Part shown: piece after piece, positions 60,686-64,000 of the stretch
Position numbering within the stretch: the stretch's first letter is position 1
How the letters are laid out: the number at the start of each line of letters is the position of its first letter
Assembly (NCBI RefSeq): GCF_002242805.1
Contig: NZ_MCGQ01000014.1
Span: 124,001-188,000, forward strand
Length of the DNA: 64,000 nucleotides
DNA from: Streptomyces diastatochromogenes
GTDB lineage: Bacteria > Actinomycetota > Actinomycetes > Streptomycetales > Streptomycetaceae
Direction of reading: 5' to 3'
Translations under genes and position numbers: made by a program
Notes under the pieces: model-generated
What the model saw: the letters and a program-made list of their open reading frames with translations, nothing else
Databases searched by the model: none
What the model was told of the DNA's origin: nothing

Positions 60686-61815
60686 GTGTCCGCCGACATC
60701 CCCCTCGGTGTCCTCGACCTGGTCCCGATCCCGTCCGGGTCCACCGCCGGCCAGGCCCTGCGCAACTCCGTCGACCTGGCCCGGCAGGCCGAGCGCCTCG
60801 GCTACGCCCGCTACTGGTTCGCCGAGCACCACCTCAACCCCGGCGTCGCGGGTACGTCCCCCGCGGTGCTGCTCGCGCTGACGGCCGAGGCCACCTCCAC
60901 CATCCGGCTCGGCTCGGGCGCCGTCCAGCTCGGGCACCGCACCGCGCTCAGCACGGTCGAGGAGTTCGGCCTGCTCGACGCGCTGCACCCCGGCCGCTTC
61001 GACCTCGGCCTCGGCCGCTCCGGCGGCCGCCCGCCGGCCGGGAAGGCGGCCGCGCCGCCGACGCTCACCCCGGTGGTCGACGGCCGCGCCCCGAACGGCC
61101 TGCTCATCCCGCCCCGCTTCTCCTTCGAGCAGCTCCTCGGCTCGCCCGCATCGCCCTGCAGCGCAGACTGCTCCTGCTGCCGGGCGCCGAGTCCCAGGAC
61201 TACGCCGAGCAGACGGACGACATCCTCGCCCTGCTGGCCGGCACCTACCGCTCCCCGGAGGGCGTCGAGGCACATGTCGTGCCGGGTGAGGGGGCCGACG
61301 TCGAGGTGTGGGTCCTCGGCAGCAGCGGCGGGCAGAGCGCCGAGGTCGCGGGCGCGCGTGGCCTGCGGTTCGCGGCGAACTACCACGTCAGTCCGGGCAC
61401 GGTCCTGGAGGCGGTGGACGGCTACCGGTCCTTCTTCCAGCCGTCCGACGTCCTCGACAAGCCCTACGTCAGCGTCTCCGCGGACGTCGTGGTCGCCGAG
61501 GACGACACGACGGCCCGGGAACTCGCCACCGGCTACGGCCCCTGGGTGCGCAGCATCCGCACCGCGGAGGGCGCCATCGCGTTCCCGACCCCCGACGAGG
61601 CCCGCGCGCACCCCTGGTCCGACGAGGACCGGGCCCTGGTCCAGGACCGGGTCGACACCCAGTTCGTCGGCTCGCCGGGCCGCGTCGCCGACCAGCTGGA
61701 GCAACTCCGGGAAGCCACGGGCGCCGACGAACTGCTCATCACGACCATCACCCATGACCACGCGGACCGGGTCCGCTCCTACGAACTCCTCGCCGAGGAG
61801 TGGCGCCGCAGGTGA
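60686..61815 (+). pseudogene. LLM monooxygenase 4, one-base frameshift
   Basis: The GTG at 60686 opens an MsnO8/luciferase-like frame: G-V-L-D-L-V-P-I, Y-W-F-A-E-H-H, G-R-F-D-L-G-L-G-R and F-E-Q-L-L-G-S. Near 61145 similarity jumps to another frame, A-R-I-A-L-Q-R-R-L-L, which runs to 61815 with V-L-G-S-S-G-G-Q-S-A, F-A-A-N-Y-H-V and T-Q-F-V-G-S-P. Restoring one base (GGCTCG-G-CCCGC) would rejoin both halves into a protein of about 377 residues. It is either a recent mutation or a sequencing error. It ends the operon, followed by a strong terminator. Confidence 0.85.
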
Positions 61816-61832
61816 ACGGCGTATCGGCGTGC

Positions 61833-61872
61833 CCGGCGGACGTATCCCTCCCCCGAAGGCTACGTCCGCCGG
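61833..61872 (+). terminator. Terminator of the sulfur operon
   Basis: CCGGCGGACGTA (61833-61844) pairs perfectly with TACGTCCGCCGG (61861-61872), a 12-bp stem with a 16-base loop, 18 bp after the last stop codon. Confidence 0.85.
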
Positions 61873-61950
61873 ACCGCTTCCCCCGGTGCCGGACGGTGGC
61901 TCGGACTGCAAGGGTGCCCTCCCCCGGGGGCCGGACGCCTGAGTCGGGGT

Positions 61951-61983
61951 CTACTCAAGTCGCCCTGTATCAAACCTGAGTAG
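61951..61983. promoter_or_regulatory. Inverted repeat before the LuxR gene
   Basis: CTACTCA (61951-61957) and TGAGTAG (61977-61983) form a perfect inverted repeat with 19 bases between, 16 bp upstream of the GTG of the LuxR regulator. A TGTATC -10-like string lies in the spacer, so a protein bound here would block or guide transcription; autoregulation is plausible. Confidence 0.5.
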
Positions 61984-61999
61984 TCGCGCTCCATTTGGA

Positions 62000-63784
62000 G
62001 TGACGACTTACGAGCAGGACGCGAAGACGCTCGAACTGCCCTGGCCGTTCACCGGCCGGGAGGACGAACTGGAGCTGGTGCGCAGGTCGTTGGCGGCCGG
62101 ACGGCCCGGCATCGTGGTGACCGGACCGGTGGGCTGCGGCAAGACCCGGCTGATCACGGAGGCGGTCCGGGGCACGGACTGCGCCCGGGTGACCGGGACG
62201 CCCGAGACCCGTGGACTGCGCTTCGCCGCCTTCGCGCACCTGCTGCCCGACACCGTCTCGCTGCACCGGGCGGTGCACCTCCTGTCCGGCGTACGGCTCC
62301 TCGTCGTCGACGACGCCCATCTGCTGGACGAGGCCTCCGCCGCGCTCGTCCACCAGCTCGCCGTGCACGGACGCACCCGCCTGGCCGTGGCGGCCACGGA
62401 CGGGGTACCGGCGCCGGGCGCGGTGGCCCGGCTGTGGACGGGGGAGCTGCTGCCCCGTCTGACGCTGGAGCCGCTGCCCCGCCAGGACGCCGCCCAACTG
62501 CTCGCCGCGGCCGGTCTGGAGCCGCTCACCATGGGACGGCTGCACCGGATGTGCCAGGGGGATCTGCGGCTGCTGCGCGACCTGCTGGGCGCGCTGCGCC
62601 AGTCCGGCGGACTGGCCCGCGTCCCGGGCGGCGACGAGTGGGCGTGGCGCGGCCCGGTCCCGGTCACCGAGAGCGTCCGCGACCGCCTCGCCCCCGCCCT
62701 GGAGCGGCCCGACGGCGACGAGCGCGAGACACTCGACCGGCTCGCCTTCGCCGAGCCCCTGCCGCTCGCCCTGGACGAGCTGGACCTGGACGTCCTCGAA
62801 CGCCTGGAGGCGAACGGCCTGATCGAGGTCGACGACGAGGGCTCCGTCACCCTGGCCCACCCCCTGCACGGCCCGGCCCTGCGCGCCACCGCCGGCCGGC
62901 TGCGGGCCCGGCGGCTGGCCCGCACACCCGACCGGTGCGGTCCGGCGCTGGAGGCCGAACAGGCTTCACTGGAGCGCGGGTTGGCGCTGCAGGACGTGCG
63001 GGCCGTACCGACGCCGGTGGGGGACTGGCTGCTGTCCGAGGGGCTGCCCGTCCCCGCCCGGTACGCGGTCGTTCGGGCTCGGTACGCCCGGCTGCGGGGG
63101 GAGCTGCGAGAAGCGGCGGCGTGGGCGCGGGAGGGGCTGCGGGCGGCCCCGGACGACGCGGACTGCGGTACGGAACTCGACTTAATCGCCGGGCAGCTGG
63201 GCGAGATGACGGCAGGCGGTGTGTGGGCCGCGGCGGCCCGCGGCGACCTCGATTCCGCCCTGGCCGGGATCGCCGGGGACGATGTGTTCGCGCACTACGA
63301 CGCCGTACGCCTCGGTGCGCCCGAGCGGGCCGCGGGGCGGCTCCCGGGCGACGGGGTGTTCGGGCAGCACGCCGACGCGCTCGCCCGGGGTGACGGGCCC
63401 GCGCTGGACCGGGTCGCCGAGGCACTGGAGGGGCGCGGCTTCCTGCTGTTCGCGGCCGAGGCACACGCGCAGGCCGTGCGCGCCCACCGCGATCCGCGCG
63501 CCGCCCGGCTCTCCCGGACCCGTGCGGTCGCGCTGGCCCGCCGCTGCCAGGGTGCCCGCACCCCGGCGCTGTCCGGACTCGTCCTCGGCGAACTCACCGC
63601 GCGCCAACGGCAGATCGTCACCCTCGCGGCGGCGGGCCTGAGCAACCGGCAGATCGCCGAGAGGCTGACGCTGTCGGTCCGTACCGTCGGCAACCACCTG
63701 TACAGCGCCTACACGCGGCTCGGTGCCAGCGACCGCGGGGCCCTGCCGTGGCTCACGGATCTGCCGGAGGCGGAACCGGCCTGA
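62000..63784 (+). CDS. Large LuxR-family regulator with AAA-type ATPase domain
   Basis: Protein of 594 residues. The N-terminal NTPase has Walker A T-G-P-V-G-C-G-K-T-R-L near residue 40 and Walker B L-L-V-V-D-D-A-H-L-L. A helical, TPR-like middle follows. The C-terminal LuxR helix-turn-helix runs from L-T-A-R-Q-R-Q-I-V to V-R-T-V-G-N-H-L-Y-S-A-Y. It resembles LAL/MalT-type regulators but is shorter than the usual 900 residues. The GTG start has little room for a ribosome site. It may control itself, the sulfur operon to its left or unseen genes to its right. Confidence 0.9.
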   Translation: MTTYEQDAKTLELPWPFTGREDELELVRRSLAAGRPGIVVTGPVGCGKTRLITEAVRGTDCARVTGTPETRGLRFAAFAHLLPDTVSLHRAVHLLSGVRLLVVDDAHLLDEASAALVHQLAVHGRTRLAVAATDGVPAPGAVARLWTGELLPRLTLEPLPRQDAAQLLAAAGLEPLTMGRLHRMCQGDLRLLRDLLGALRQSGGLARVPGGDEWAWRGPVPVTESVRDRLAPALERPDGDERETLDRLAFAEPLPLALDELDLDVLERLEANGLIEVDDEGSVTLAHPLHGPALRATAGRLRARRLARTPDRCGPALEAEQASLERGLALQDVRAVPTPVGDWLLSEGLPVPARYAVVRARYARLRGELREAAAWAREGLRAAPDDADCGTELDLIAGQLGEMTAGGVWAAAARGDLDSALAGIAGDDVFAHYDAVRLGAPERAAGRLPGDGVFGQHADALARGDGPALDRVAEALEGRGFLLFAAEAHAQAVRAHRDPRAARLSRTRAVALARRCQGARTPALSGLVLGELTARQRQIVTLAAAGLSNRQIAERLTLSVRTVGNHLYSAYTRLGASDRGALPWLTDLPEAEPA

Positions 63785-63807
63785 GGCGAGCCCCGCACCG
63801 GACGCAC

Positions 63808-64000
63808 TCACGCCGCCCCGAACGCCGCGAACGCCCATCCCGTCGCCTGGTGGACCGGGTCGCCGGGCTGGGCGGCGCGGGCGTCGCGCAGGGCCTCGGC
63901 CAGGCTCAGGCCCGCGTCGAGGCCCTTGTGGAGGGCGACCATCAGGGGGACCACCGCGGCGTCGTTGACCGGCGCGCTGCTCGCCACGACCCCCGCCGTG
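63808..64000 (-). CDS. CHAT-domain protein (partial, C-terminal end)
   Basis: The minus-strand frame entering from the right edge encodes about 63 residues. V-A-S-S-A-P-V-N-D-A-A-V-V-P-L-M and G-L-S-L-A-E-A-L-R-D-A-R match the last part of CHAT (caspase-like) domains, where such a segment follows the catalytic Cys. The rest of the protein lies outside the window. CHAT proteins often sit beside LuxR or STAND genes in signalling or immune loci. It converges on the LuxR gene. Confidence 0.65.
   Translation of the reverse strand, partial: TAGVVASSAPVNDAAVVPLMVALHKGLDAGLSLAEALRDARAAQPGDPVHQATGWAFAAFGAA

Overview
The window is high-GC actinobacterial chromosome, almost certainly Streptomyces. Supporting signs are third-position G/C throughout, frequent GTG starts, TTGACA-type promoters, two DUF574 methyltransferases, an ECF42 sigma factor with its DGPF partner, a SAM-IV type riboswitch, and Cys-containing leader peptides of the type seen in actinobacteria. 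I see no integrase, transposase, phage gene or CRISPR array. It looks like ordinary chromosome with catabolic operons, plus several decayed genes.

Layout. 0-9 kb: a glutamine-synthetase-like gene (cut by the left edge), two DUF574 methyltransferases around a HAD phosphatase, a monoglyceride-lipase-like hydrolase, a thiolase, an acyl-CoA ligase, a TauE/SafE permease and a NagD-like HAD protein. 9-11.5 kb: cobK and cobF (cobalamin synthesis), a DUF309 protein and tRNA-Pro(GGG). 11.6-18.4 kb: a broken PEBP gene, a tiny exported peptide, a divergent two-component system, a YciI/DGPF protein with its ECF42 sigma factor, and an aspartokinase-like protein that has lost its lysine motif. 18.4-24.8 kb: a GntR-controlled sugar ABC importer with a GH42 beta-galactosidase. 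24.8-35.4 kb: an inositol-type catabolic regulon (iolD, an ABC importer, an IolE/IolI-like isomerase, a Gfo/Idh/MocA dehydrogenase, an SDR, a PhyH dioxygenase and a LacI regulator) with shared promoter elements. 35.4-43.6 kb: a cupin, a membrane protein, a degenerate serine hydrolase, a TetR/MFS pair, a second identical tRNA-Pro(GGG), a THEP1-like NTPase, and a TetR regulator followed by a crotonase, a thioesterase and an SDR. 43.6-45.2 kb: the fused remnants of a trypsin-nSTAND-WD40 gene. 45.4-51.1 kb: a hydroxyproline operon (GntR, epimerase, DHDPS-like deaminase, three-subunit D-hydroxyproline dehydrogenase). 51.2-61.9 kb: a sulfur-responsive locus. 62-64 kb: a large LuxR regulator and the C-terminal end of a CHAT-domain gene.

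The most interesting part is 51.2-61.9 kb. Three short ORFs with the same C-terminal signature (R-x-H/A-I/V-D-L-x-R-V-x-S/G-A-L/I, usually followed by Cys) each precede a gene block: a Xi-class GST-like protein, an amino-acid-type ABC importer, and a run of four flavin-dependent (LLM) monooxygenases. The ABC importer's leader ORF follows a SAM-IV type riboswitch with visible P1, P2, P3 and a covarying pseudoknot. The order importer + GNAT acetyltransferase + LLM monooxygenases resembles the Bacillus subtilis yxe/ytm S-alkylcysteine salvage operons. I infer that the locus takes up and breaks down an organosulfur compound under combined SAM and cysteine control. In this strain the GNAT reading frame is broken by a small palindromic repeat and the fourth monooxygenase has a one-base frameshift, so part of the pathway may be decaying.
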